NCBI GenBank assembly: GCA_913061275.1
Contig: CAJXSR010000011.1
Location: forward strand, 1 to 64,000
Source: an uncultured Paracoccaceae bacterium
GTDB taxonomy: Bacteria > Pseudomonadota > Alphaproteobacteria > Rhodobacterales > Rhodobacteraceae
Reading direction: 5' to 3'
DNA: 64,000 nt
Part shown: piece by piece, positions 55,154 through 63,617 of the stretch
How the letters are laid out: each line of letters opens with the position of its first letter
How positions within the stretch are numbered: the stretch's first letter is position 1
The notes under the pieces: model-generated
What the model was told of the DNA's origin: nothing
The model's input: the letters and a program-made list of their open reading frames with translations, nothing else
Database searches by the model: none
Translations under genes and position numbers: made by a program

Positions 55154-56068
55154 TTATCTTGCGCGTTCTTCTAAGGCTGTTTTGCAATGCGCCACCATAT
55201 AATCAATAAATAGGCGCACCTTTGGGTCTTGGTGTTTTTTATGGGGATATAAACAGCCCAGAAAAACAGGGCTGGGTGGGGTTTCTTCAGATACAACGAT
55301 CAAAGCACCAGATTTTATATGCTTAGACACCTCAAATACTGGTTTATTTACAATGCCATGCCCATTTAAGGCCCAATCGGTTAATACCCCACCATCATCA
55401 GATTCAAAAGGGCCAGTAACGGCAAATCTTTTGGGTCCATCGGGTGTTGTTAAATGCCATTGATATTCTTTAGTTCCCGGGAAACGCAACGTCAGGCAAT
55501 CGTGTTTGTCATTTATTAAATCCTGCCCTGATTTCGGTAATCCTTTGCGTTCCAAGTATTCTGGGGCTGCACATAAAACGCGCGGGCATTCTGCCACAGT
55601 GCGAATACGGTGGTTTGAATCCTCTGGCACACCCAGAAAAAAAGCGATGTCTAACCCTTCTTCGGTCAGATCAATGCGGCGATCTGACAGGCGCAAGCGC
55701 ACGTCAATTTCTGGATATTGCCGTTTAAAATCTGGCACTGCGGGCGCTATAAACCTTCGGCCCACACCTAATGGGGCAGCCACAAAAATTGACCCACGTG
55801 GGTTTTGTGTATTCTCGGCTACTGTTGCTTCGGCTTCATCGATAGCGCGCAGTATTTTATTAGCGCCTTCATAAAACAACCGCCCTTGTTCGGTTGCTTG
55901 CAAACTTCGGGTTGTTCGGTTGAACAAACGCACCCCCAAATGATTTTCCAATTCAGCGATTCTACTGGAGGCCACTGCAGGTGATACTCTTTGATCGCGC
56001 GCAGCCGCAGACATATTGCCCAATTCATATATGCGCACAAAAACTTTCAGCTGATTGACATAGGACAT
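55154..56068 (-). CDS. LysR-family regulator in the urate cluster
   Basis: A 304-residue LTTR of the AaeR/CrgA-like branch: HTH about 1-60 (GNMSAAARDQRVSPAVASSRIAELENHLG), then the effector domain with FVAAPLGVGRRFIAPAVPDFKRQYPEI. It is flanked by uraH and puuD and divergent from puuD with a 150-base gap, so control of urate catabolism is likely (inference). I found no perfect palindrome in that gap. Confidence 0.88.
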   Translation of the reverse strand: MSYVNQLKVFVRIYELGNMSAAARDQRVSPAVASSRIAELENHLGVRLFNRTTRSLQATEQGRLFYEGANKILRAIDEAEATVAENTQNPRGSIFVAAPLGVGRRFIAPAVPDFKRQYPEIDVRLRLSDRRIDLTEEGLDIAFFLGVPEDSNHRIRTVAECPRVLCAAPEYLERKGLPKSGQDLINDKHDCLTLRFPGTKEYQWHLTTPDGPKRFAVTGPFESDDGGVLTDWALNGHGIVNKPVFEVSKHIKSGALIVVSEETPPSPVFLGCLYPHKKHQDPKVRLFIDYMVAHCKTALEERAR

Positions 56069-56218
56069 GTTGGGAATCCTTACTTCTTACCGTACTACTT
56101 CTTTACCTCATTAACGTACAATCCTATTATCACATTAATTTTGAAAGTGTTCTGCAATTATTTAAATTTACCATTGAAAAAAATTAACGCACTATACGCT
56201 AAACTAAGGGGAAAACTC

Positions 56219-57454
56219 ATGTATGATATGGCTGTACTGTTCGAATGGCTGGAATTTGCAGTGCGTTGGCTGCATGTGATTACCGCCATTGCATGGATTG
56301 GGTCGTCGTTTTATTTTATCGCCCTTGATTTGGGCCTGCGCAAAACGCCAAACCTTCCCAAGGGGGCGCATGGTGAAGAATGGCAAGTGCATGGTGGCGG
56401 GTTTTACCATATTCAGAAATATCTGGTGGCACCTGCAGCGCTACCAGAACACCTGACGTGGTTTAAATGGGAAAGCTATGTAACATGGCTATCGGGTTTT
56501 GCCATGATGTTTGTGGTCTATTACTTAGGGGCTGATTTGTATCTGATTGACCCCGATGTTGCCGATATTTCACCTGTGCAAGCCGTGATGATTTCTATTG
56601 CATCTTTAGGCGCGGTTTGGGTGATTTATGACCAAATTTGTAAATCAAAGTTTGGCGATGACAATACCCGCCTGATGATCTTTTTGTACATTTTACTTGT
56701 GGCTTTGGCATATGGTTATACGCAAGTATTCAGTGGGCGTGCTACAATGCTGCACTTAGGGGCAATCACGGCTACGGTTATGTCGGGGAATGTGTTTTTT
56801 ATTATCATGCCAAACCAACGCATTGTTGTGGCAGATTTACAGGCTGGGCGCACGCCTGACCCTAAGTACGGTAAAATTGCAAAACAGCGTTCGACACATA
56901 ATAATTATCTGACATTACCAGTTATCTTTTTGATGCTGTCCACGCATTACCCTCTTGCCTTTGCAACGCAATACAACTGGGTGATTGCCAGCCTTGTATT
57001 TTTGATGGGCGTAACCATTAGGCATTATTTTAACAGCATTCATGCACGTTCAGGCAACCCGCACTGGACATGGATTGTGACCACCTTATTGTTTATTGCT
57101 GCAATGTGGTTGTCATCAATTCAGCCTGAACCCACAGAAGAGGCGCGCGCAGAGAGTTTAACACTAACACAACAGAAGTTCGCAAATGCGGATGGGTTTG
57201 CGCAAGTACATGATATTGTATTGGGGCGGTGTTCGATGTGCCATGCACAAGAGCCGTTTTATGAAGGTATCCGTTGGGCACCAAAAGGCGTGTTGCTGGA
57301 AACAGAAAAACAGATAGCAAGCCGCGCAAAACAGATATTCCTACATTCGGGTATCACCCGTGCCATGCCGCCTGCGAATGTCAGTTTCATGGAAGAAGCT
57401 GAACGGCGCATTATTGCAAAGTGGTATCGCTCTGTCGAAAAACCATTGTTTTAG
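56219..57454 (+). CDS. puuD: Membrane urate hydroxylase PuuD with cytochrome c domain
   Basis: Membrane-bound urate oxidising enzyme that makes 5-hydroxyisourate, passing electrons to the respiratory chain. The roughly 411-residue protein has about eight helices (residues about 10-300) with PuuD marks WLEFAVRWLHVITAIAWIGSSFYF and GGGFYHIQKYLVAP. A C-terminal cytochrome c domain follows with CSMCH (about 338-342) and Met ligand candidates in AMPPANVSFM. ATG 56219 follows AGGGG. A soluble uricase (UOX/HpxO) is not present here, so PuuD is the entry enzyme. Confidence 0.93.
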   Translation: MYDMAVLFEWLEFAVRWLHVITAIAWIGSSFYFIALDLGLRKTPNLPKGAHGEEWQVHGGGFYHIQKYLVAPAALPEHLTWFKWESYVTWLSGFAMMFVVYYLGADLYLIDPDVADISPVQAVMISIASLGAVWVIYDQICKSKFGDDNTRLMIFLYILLVALAYGYTQVFSGRATMLHLGAITATVMSGNVFFIIMPNQRIVVADLQAGRTPDPKYGKIAKQRSTHNNYLTLPVIFLMLSTHYPLAFATQYNWVIASLVFLMGVTIRHYFNSIHARSGNPHWTWIVTTLLFIAAMWLSSIQPEPTEEARAESLTLTQQKFANADGFAQVHDIVLGRCSMCHAQEPFYEGIRWAPKGVLLETEKQIASRAKQIFLHSGITRAMPPANVSFMEEAERRIIAKWYRSVEKPLF

Positions 57455-57456
57455 GG

Positions 57457-58371
57457 TTAGGTAGAAGGGGCTTGGCTAGCAGCTATAATCCAGTCACGAA
57501 CCGACTTAGCATCTTGTGACAACTCGGCATTCTCTGACCAGACAAGATAGAACTCTTTGCCACTGTTCCATTCCCATGGACCGACTTGCGTCAGTAGATT
57601 TGCATCAATCATACGTCTTGTCACGTGTTCCCATCCTAACGAAATACCTTGCCCGGCCATGACTGCATGCAACACAAGTGCGTAGTCATTTAGGCGCAAG
57701 CCCTGGCCGTTTTCATGGTACTTAAAGCCAAAATTCTGAAAGAAATCGGCCCAAGTGGGACTGTAACGATGGGGTTCTTCCAGATTTATTAATTGGGCTG
57801 ACATCAAGTCCTCTATTTTGTCGATGGCGGGATGGGAATTCTTCCATGCAGGGCTGGCAACTGCCATAACTGATTCTTTGGCAATGGATGTTGTTTCATA
57901 CCCATCCCATTTACCATCGCCACGCCAAACGGCGAGGCTTATATCCTCTTGGACTAGATCGAGATATTTGTCGGTAGTCTGAACCCGAAGGTCAATATTG
58001 GGATGTTGATCGTGAAAGTCCTGCAAGCGGGGGATCATCCAATAATTGGCGAAAGCGGTTGTGACAGATAGGGTAACATGACGGCCCTTATGTTGCCCTT
58101 GCAGATATTTTACAGTTCGTAATATACGGTCAAACCCTTGATATACATCATGTCTTAACATTTCACCCGCGCTAGTCAGTGTTATAATACGGTGGCGACG
58201 GTGAAACAGCTTTGTGCCGATCGCATGTTCTAGTTTGCGCACAGATTGGCTGATGGCGGGTTGGCTTACACCCATTTCTTTGGCTGCATTTGTGAAAGAC
58301 CCAAGACGTGCGGAAGCTTCAAAGGCTGAAAGGTGGTTAAGGGATTCTATGGATTTCAGAAGTTCTAGCAT
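57457..58371 (-). CDS. LysR-family regulator (GcvA-like) divergent from mttB
   Basis: A 304-residue LTTR of the GcvA type: HLSAFEASARLGSFTNAAKEMGVSQPAISQSVRKLEHAIG is the HTH, and WADFFQNFGF with a GQGISLGWE loop marks the effector domain. It ends 2 bases from puuD (convergent) and is divergent from the methyltransferase gene. A CTAAC-N5-GTTAG inverted repeat between the two starts may be its site. GcvA-like regulators often respond to amino acids such as glycine; the ligand here is unknown. Confidence 0.88.
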   Translation of the reverse strand: MLELLKSIESLNHLSAFEASARLGSFTNAAKEMGVSQPAISQSVRKLEHAIGTKLFHRRHRIITLTSAGEMLRHDVYQGFDRILRTVKYLQGQHKGRHVTLSVTTAFANYWMIPRLQDFHDQHPNIDLRVQTTDKYLDLVQEDISLAVWRGDGKWDGYETTSIAKESVMAVASPAWKNSHPAIDKIEDLMSAQLINLEEPHRYSPTWADFFQNFGFKYHENGQGLRLNDYALVLHAVMAGQGISLGWEHVTRRMIDANLLTQVGPWEWNSGKEFYLVWSENAELSQDAKSVRDWIIAASQAPST

Positions 58372-58434
58372 AACTACAGTTTATGCAAAACGATAGAATT
58401 TACCAGCGTTACAAGCGAATATTTTTTACTTACT

Positions 58435-58449
58435 CTAACTTAATGTTAG
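58435..58449. promoter_or_regulatory. Inverted repeat between LysR and mttB
   Basis: CTAAC-TTAAT-GTTAG, a 5-bp inverted repeat with 5-base spacer and LysR-type T-N11-A spacing. Its right arm runs into the AGGAGGGGG ribosome binding site of mttB, so binding there would block transcription or initiation of mttB. Its centre is 71 bases ahead of the LysR start. Confidence 0.45.
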
Positions 58450-58459
58450 GAGGGGGTTT

Positions 58460-60000
58460 ATGAACGATGCAGTGAAATCAGCTCGGAGAAAGCGGACTCC
58501 ACGGAGTGAGCGTGGGCAGCGGGCCCAATCACCGACTGCCCCATATATCAAACGCGTGTTGCCCTTTTATGATATTTTAGACGAAGAGCAGATCGTTAAG
58601 ATCGAAGATCAGGCAGATTGGCTGATCCAAGAGGTTGGAATTGCGTTCAAGGATGATCCCGTGGCCCTTGATATTTGGCGTAAGGCAGGTGCAAGCGTGG
58701 ATGACGATGACCGTGTTCGGTTGCCAAAAGGGATGGCACGGGAATTGTGCAAAACTATTCCATCTGAGTTTACTCAAGTTGCCCTAAACCCTGCACGTTC
58801 CGTGCGCATTGGTGGTAATAATCAGGTTTTTGCATCGGTTTATGGCCCGCCATTTGTACGGTGCCTTGATAAGGGACGTCGTTACGGCTCGATTGAGGAT
58901 TTTGAGAAACTATTGAAGCTGGTTTACATGCTTCCTAATATTCATCACAGCGGATTTGTTGTGTGTGAACCTACTGATGTACCTGTAAGCACGCGGCATT
59001 TGGACATGCTTTATTTACACATGACTGCCAGTGATAAACCGCATCTGGGTGCGATTGTGGAAAAAGAACGTGCCGAAGATAGCGTCGCAATGGCCCGCAT
59101 TTTGCATGGAAGTGAAGTGTTCGACAATAATTGTACGATAATGGGTAATACTAACACCAACTCGCCGCTTTTGGTAGACCGCGTGGTGAGCGAAGCCATT
59201 CAGGTGTATAACGGATCTGGACAGGGTATTATGGTTTCGCCCTTTATTTTACAAGGTGCTATGGGCCCTGTCAGTACCGCCGCCTGCATTGCACAAGCTT
59301 TGGCAGAGGCAATGATCTGCGGGGCGTTTAGCCAGTTGGTTCGTCCTGGTTCGCCGTTTATATTGGGTAATTTTTGTCCTCTATGAGCCTTAAGTCTGGG
59401 GCGCCAACGTTTGGCATGCCAGAGCCGGTGATTAGCAATTATGTCATTGGACAACTGGCACGTCGATTGAATGTACCGATGCGCTGTGGCGGCTCGTTGA
59501 CGGCATCTAAAGTGGCAGACGCACAAGCGATGGCTGAGTCTGTGGACAGTATGCATTCAACGATGATGGCAGGGTCTCAGTTTATTTTACAATCGGCAGG
59601 TTGGTTGGAAGGTGGGCTTTCTACGGGGTATGAAAAACTGGTATTAGATGCAGACCGCTTGGGTGGTTACCAGAAAATCTTGGGTGAAGGTTTGGACTTA
59701 TCGGAAGAAGGTCTGGCAAGAGATGCGCTGGCTGCGGTTGAGCCAGGTGGGCATTTCTTAGGCTCAGATCATACAATGCGTAATTATGAACATGCGTTTT
59801 ATGATGCGCCATTGTCAGATAGCGAAAGCTGCGAGCAATGGGAAGAAAACGGATCAAAAGATGCATTGGTTCGCGCGAATGAACGCTGGAAAAAGTTACT
59901 GAATGAGTATGAAGAACCGCCTATCGATCAGGCTGTGAAAGAGGAATTACAGGCCTATGTGACCAAGCGCAAAGAAGAATTGCCTGAGGCGTGGTATTAA
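58460..60000 (+). pseudogene. MttB-family methyltransferase, interrupted by a one-base frameshift
   Basis: Non-pyrrolysine member of the trimethylamine/glycine-betaine methyltransferase (MttB/MtgB) family. Frame 1 (58460-59386) gives residues 1-308, ending ...PFILGNFCPL at a TGA. The conserved continuation (LSSMSLKSGAPTFGMPEP...) is in the -1 frame from 59374 and runs to 60000. One extra T in the T5 tract at 59371-59375 restores a single reading of about 513 residues, the normal length. It may be an assembly error, a true mutation or slippage at the T-run. The stop is TGA, not the amber codon used for pyrrolysine. The ATG at 58460 follows AGGAGGGGG. Confidence 0.9.
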
Positions 60001-60040
60001 CCTCTCGTATGCATGTGGGTATTACACCGCGAAATATAAG

Positions 60041-60059
60041 GTTTACTTTACAGGTAAAC
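60041..60059. promoter_or_regulatory. Small inverted repeat upstream of kbl
   Basis: GTTTAC-N7-GTAAAC in the 115-130 base gap between mttB and kbl. It has 6-base perfect arms and could be an operator. The regulator is unknown; the nearby GbdR-like and LysR genes are candidates. Confidence 0.3.
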
Positions 60060-60130
60060 GATGTGTTCTCATTAACAATGCGTTAGGGATGACGTTACGT
60101 ATACCAGTTTAAGTAATGAAAGTTTACAAA

Positions 60131-61327
60131 ATGACTGCACATGAAAAATTTGAAGATGATTTAGCGACCCGACTGCAAGAGGTTCGCGATGCAGGATTGT
60201 ATAAATCCGAGCGTGTGATTACCAGCCCGCAAGGGGGATCGGTGTTGCTGGCAGATGGCAGTGAAGTTATTAACCTTTGCGCGAATAACTACCTTGGGCT
60301 TGCGGATAACCCAGTTCTGGTTGCAACTGCCAAAGATGCATTGGATCGTTATGGTTACGGCATGGCGTCAGTGCGTTTTATTTGTGGAACGCAGGAAGAG
60401 CATCACCAGTTAGAAGCGCGTATAGCGAAGTTTTTGGGTTTTGAAGATGCAATTTTATATGCGTCATGTTTTGACGCGAATGCAGGACTGTTCGAAACTT
60501 TATTGGGGCCTGATGACGCGATTATTTCAGATGCATTGAACCATGCGTCGATCATTGACGGAGTGCGCTTATGCAAAGCACAAAGGTATCGCTATGCGAA
60601 CTCGGATATGGCAGATTTGGAAGCGAAGCTGATTGAGGCGCAAGGCGCCAAGCATCGATTAATTGCGACAGATGGTGTATTTTCGATGGATGGGTATATC
60701 GCAAAATTGGGCGAGATTTGTGATCTTGCAGAAAAATACGATGCGATGGTTATGGTAGATGACAGCCATGCGGTTGGTTTCGTCGGCGCACATGGGCGCG
60801 GCAGTATTGAACATTGTAATGTGATGGGCCGCGTTGATATTGTTACGGGTACATTGGGCAAAGCACTTGGCGGCGCGTTGGGTGGATATACGGCGGGCTC
60901 TGCACGTGCAGTGGATTGGCTGCGGCAACGCTCGCGCCCTTACCTGTTTTCAAATACTCTAGCGCCTGTAATTGCCGCTACATCATTGAAAGTATTCGAT
61001 ATGTTAGATGATGGTGACGAATTGCGCGCAGTGTTGTGGCGCAATGCTGGGCATTTTCGTACTAAAATGGGTGCGCTGGGCTTTGAGTTATTGCCAGGTG
61101 AACATGCGATTATTCCAGTGATGGTACGGGATCCGAAACTGGCGCAAAAAATGGCGGCGCGGTTGAATGACAAAGGGGTGTTTGTAACAGCGTTTTCCTA
61201 CCCAGTAGTGCCGTTGAAACAAGACCGTATTCGAACGCAAATGTCGGCGGCGCATACGATTGAACAGTTGGATGAAGCGATTGGTGCTTTTGCCGAAGTG
61301 GGCCGTGAGTTGGGAGTGATAAAATGA
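60131..61327 (+). CDS. kbl: 2-Amino-3-ketobutyrate CoA ligase (glycine C-acetyltransferase)
   Basis: PLP enzyme that splits 2-amino-3-ketobutyrate with CoA into glycine and acetyl-CoA. About 398 residues, exactly the E. coli length if translation starts at ATG 60131; another ATG five codons earlier (60116) is possible and neither has a strong ribosome binding site. Key parts are [20 protein letters not shown] and GTLGKALGG with the PLP-lysine. It overlaps tdh by four bases, forming the threonine-to-glycine operon. Confidence 0.95.
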   Translation: MTAHEKFEDDLATRLQEVRDAGLYKSERVITSPQGGSVLLADGSEVINLCANNYLGLADNPVLVATAKDALDRYGYGMASVRFICGTQEEHHQLEARIAKFLGFEDAILYASCFDANAGLFETLLGPDDAIISDALNHASIIDGVRLCKAQRYRYANSDMADLEAKLIEAQGAKHRLIATDGVFSMDGYIAKLGEICDLAEKYDAMVMVDDSHAVGFVGAHGRGSIEHCNVMGRVDIVTGTLGKALGGALGGYTAGSARAVDWLRQRSRPYLFSNTLAPVIAATSLKVFDMLDDGDELRAVLWRNAGHFRTKMGALGFELLPGEHAIIPVMVRDPKLAQKMAARLNDKGVFVTAFSYPVVPLKQDRIRTQMSAAHTIEQLDEAIGAFAEVGRELGVIK

Positions 61328-62361
61328 GCAACCAAATGAAAGCCCTTGTAAAGGCGAAAGCAGAAGTTGGATTATGGATGGAAACAGTGCCTGTGCCAGA
61401 GATTGGCCGCAGGGAAGTTTTGGTTAAGGTCAAGAAATCCGCGATTTGTGGCACGGATGTACACATTTGGAACTGGGATGAATGGAGCCAAAAGGCGGTT
61501 CCTGTACCCTTGGTGACAGGGCACGAATTTGTCGGCGAAATTGTGGAACTTGGCGAAGTGGTTACGGGTTTGACATTAGGTCAACGTGTTTCGGGCGAGG
61601 GGCATATTGTGTGTGGGCACTGCCGAAATTGCCGCGCTGGGCGCGGGCATTTGTGCCGTAATACCAAAGGTGTGGGGGTGAACCATCCTGGCAGCTTTGC
61701 TGAATACATTGCGTTACCACATGAAAATATCATTCCCATTCCAGATGATATACCCGACGAGGTTGCCGCGATTTTTGACCCGTTTGGAAATGCGGTGCAT
61801 ACGGCCCTGTCATTTGATCTGGTCGGTGAAGATGTGCTGGTAACGGGTGCAGGGCCCATTGGCATTATGGGGGCTTTGGTTGCGCAAAAGGCAGGCGCTC
61901 GCAAAGTCGTAATCACGGATATTAATCCTGTGCGCTTGCAACTGGCCCGCGATTTGGGTGTGCAATATGTGATGAACGCAGCGGATGAAAAAATTCGTGA
62001 TGTAATGGCTGAAATAGGCATGACCGAAGGCTTTGATGTGGGGCTAGAGATGTCAGGTGCACCGGCCGCCTTTCGCGATATGATCGACACGATGAACAAC
62101 GGCGGCAAAATGGCTGTGCTGGGAATAGCACCCGTTGGGTTTGCAATCGATTGGAACAAGGTGATTTTCAAGATGCTGCATATCAAGGGCATCTATGGAC
62201 GTGAGATGTTTGAAACCTGGTACAAGATGATTGCCCTTGTACAGGGCGGTTTGGATGTATCGGGGTTAATCACGCACCGCATTGGAGTTGATGATTTCGA
62301 GGCGGGTTTTGAGGCGATGATCGATGGATCTGCGGGCAAAGTTGTTATGGATTGGGAATAA
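61324..62361 (+). CDS. tdh: L-Threonine 3-dehydrogenase
   Basis: Zinc-dependent medium-chain dehydrogenase oxidising threonine to 2-amino-3-ketobutyrate with NAD+. The 345-residue protein has the catalytic zinc region [27 protein letters not shown], the structural zinc cysteines in [15 protein letters not shown] and the NAD-binding [15 protein letters not shown]. It is coupled to kbl through an ATGA overlap. Confidence 0.96.
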   Translation: MSNQMKALVKAKAEVGLWMETVPVPEIGRREVLVKVKKSAICGTDVHIWNWDEWSQKAVPVPLVTGHEFVGEIVELGEVVTGLTLGQRVSGEGHIVCGHCRNCRAGRGHLCRNTKGVGVNHPGSFAEYIALPHENIIPIPDDIPDEVAAIFDPFGNAVHTALSFDLVGEDVLVTGAGPIGIMGALVAQKAGARKVVITDINPVRLQLARDLGVQYVMNAADEKIRDVMAEIGMTEGFDVGLEMSGAPAAFRDMIDTMNNGGKMAVLGIAPVGFAIDWNKVIFKMLHIKGIYGREMFETWYKMIALVQGGLDVSGLITHRIGVDDFEAGFEAMIDGSAGKVVMDWE

Positions 62362-62376
62362 AGGGGTACTGAATGA

Positions 62377-62481
62377 CTAAGAAGACATTACCAAGCTAAC
62401 AAATTTGTAGGCCAGATGTATGATGCCGAAATTCAAGGGGCACCGCTTTATGATGCGAACGGGGCTAATATGCGGGCTTAA
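62377..62481 (+). pseudogene. Possible 3' remnant of a GcvT-like or dimethylglycine dehydrogenase gene
   Basis: In the gap after tdh an open stretch of 34 codons follows a TGA without a usable start of its own. It ends ...YDAEIQGAPLYDANGANMRA and then TAA. The final xPLYDxxGxxMRA pattern resembles, in my recollection, the extreme C-terminus of GcvT-domain demethylases and dimethylglycine or sarcosine dehydrogenases. A remnant of such a gene would fit the mttB and GbdR-like neighbours. It could also be chance; the stretch is short. Confidence 0.4.
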
Positions 62482-63494
62482 TTGGTATCAGAATTCCAAC
62501 CTTTTCTAAAAGACTGAGGAGAGGCTCCGAACTTGGCTTTAAACCGTTTTCCCAACTGTGAAGTGCTGTTAAAACCTGTTGCCATCGCAATTTCTGTGAC
62601 AGATAAATTGGTTTCGTTTAGTAGTGCATGGGCGCGTGATACACGCAAATCAAAATAGAACTGGCTTGGTGTCATTAAAACATATTTTTTAAACAGCCGT
62701 TCAAGTTGCCTGCGTGAGGTTTGCACATGTTCAGCTAGTTCGGATATATCAACTGGCTCTTCTAGGTTTTCTTCCATATACTGCATGGCATTGATTAATC
62801 GTTGATTTCGGCTACCCAATGCAACGGAATAGGCTGATTTTTGCGGGGTGCCTTGGTTATGGCTGCGCGAATGGATACACATATCTGCCACGATAATTGC
62901 AAGATCCTTACCGTGGTCAGCTTCTATAATATCTAGCATCATGTCCGTTGCTGCATTTCCGCCTCCGCAGGTCATCAACCCGTCATCGTTTTCGTATAAA
63001 TTTGGGGTAGGCTCTAACCCAGGAAAATATTCTGAAAAGGAAGGCTGGTTTTCCCAATGTAGTGTGAACCGTCTATCCGTTAACAACCCAGCCTTGGCCA
63101 ATGCAAACGTGCCAGTACAAATGCCGCCGACAACACTGCCGAATGCACGTTGGCGGTTTAACCAGTGAATTGTTTTTTGACTGGCTGCTGAGATTGGTTC
63201 TATGCCTGAACAGACAAAAGAAAGCGCCTCTTTTGGAAGCGGCTCTAATGCCATATCGGGGATGATCTTTACGTAATTGGAGCATGTGACAGGGTCTCCG
63301 TGTTCAGACATCGTAAACCAACGATAAAGCTCTTTTTTGCTGATTTGATTTGCAATACGAAGCGGCTCAACAGCCGCGCTAAATGCGAGCATGGTCAGTT
63401 TGGGAAGCAGTAAAAAGTAAAAATCTTTTGGCGCGCCGTCAAAGTTTATTTTGAAACTGGCCGCGCCTTTAGGGATGAAATTTTCAGGTATCAT
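62478..63494 (-). CDS. GlxA/GbdR-type AraC-family regulator
   Basis: A 338-residue regulator with an N-terminal DJ-1/PfpI-like ligand domain (about 20-200, FYFLLLPKLTMLAFSAAVEPLRIAN and GGICTGTFALAKAGLL) and a C-terminal AraC double HTH (about 230-330, DISELAEHVQTSRRQLERLFKKYV and SVTEIAMATGFNSTSQLGKRFKAKFG). The group includes GbdR and CdhR, which sense dimethylglycine, betaine or carnitine. Its position behind mttB-kbl-tdh suggests control of betaine or glycine catabolism (inference). Confidence 0.88.
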   Translation of the reverse strand: MIPENFIPKGAASFKINFDGAPKDFYFLLLPKLTMLAFSAAVEPLRIANQISKKELYRWFTMSEHGDPVTCSNYVKIIPDMALEPLPKEALSFVCSGIEPISAASQKTIHWLNRQRAFGSVVGGICTGTFALAKAGLLTDRRFTLHWENQPSFSEYFPGLEPTPNLYENDDGLMTCGGGNAATDMMLDIIEADHGKDLAIIVADMCIHSRSHNQGTPQKSAYSVALGSRNQRLINAMQYMEENLEEPVDISELAEHVQTSRRQLERLFKKYVLMTPSQFYFDLRVSRAHALLNETNLSVTEIAMATGFNSTSQLGKRFKAKFGASPQSFRKGWNSDTN

Positions 63495-63617
63495 TGCCAG
63501 CTCCTAACACAAATTAGTACAAGATACATTTGAAAACAATGAACCAAAATGTGTGATCCTTTTGATTAATGTTTTATATAACCTTATTATTCCTCAACCA
63601 AGTGTCGTGTGACAGAA

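Noticed and set aside
59384-59386. TGA in mttB read as selenocysteine, or the gene as a pyrrolysine MttB
   Set aside because: Pyrrolysine uses TAG, not TGA. The conserved sequence continues in a different frame after the stop, so readthrough would not restore the protein; a one-base shift does.
61581-62192. 203-codon open frame antisense to tdh
   Set aside because: Entirely opposite a well-conserved dehydrogenase; no features of its own.
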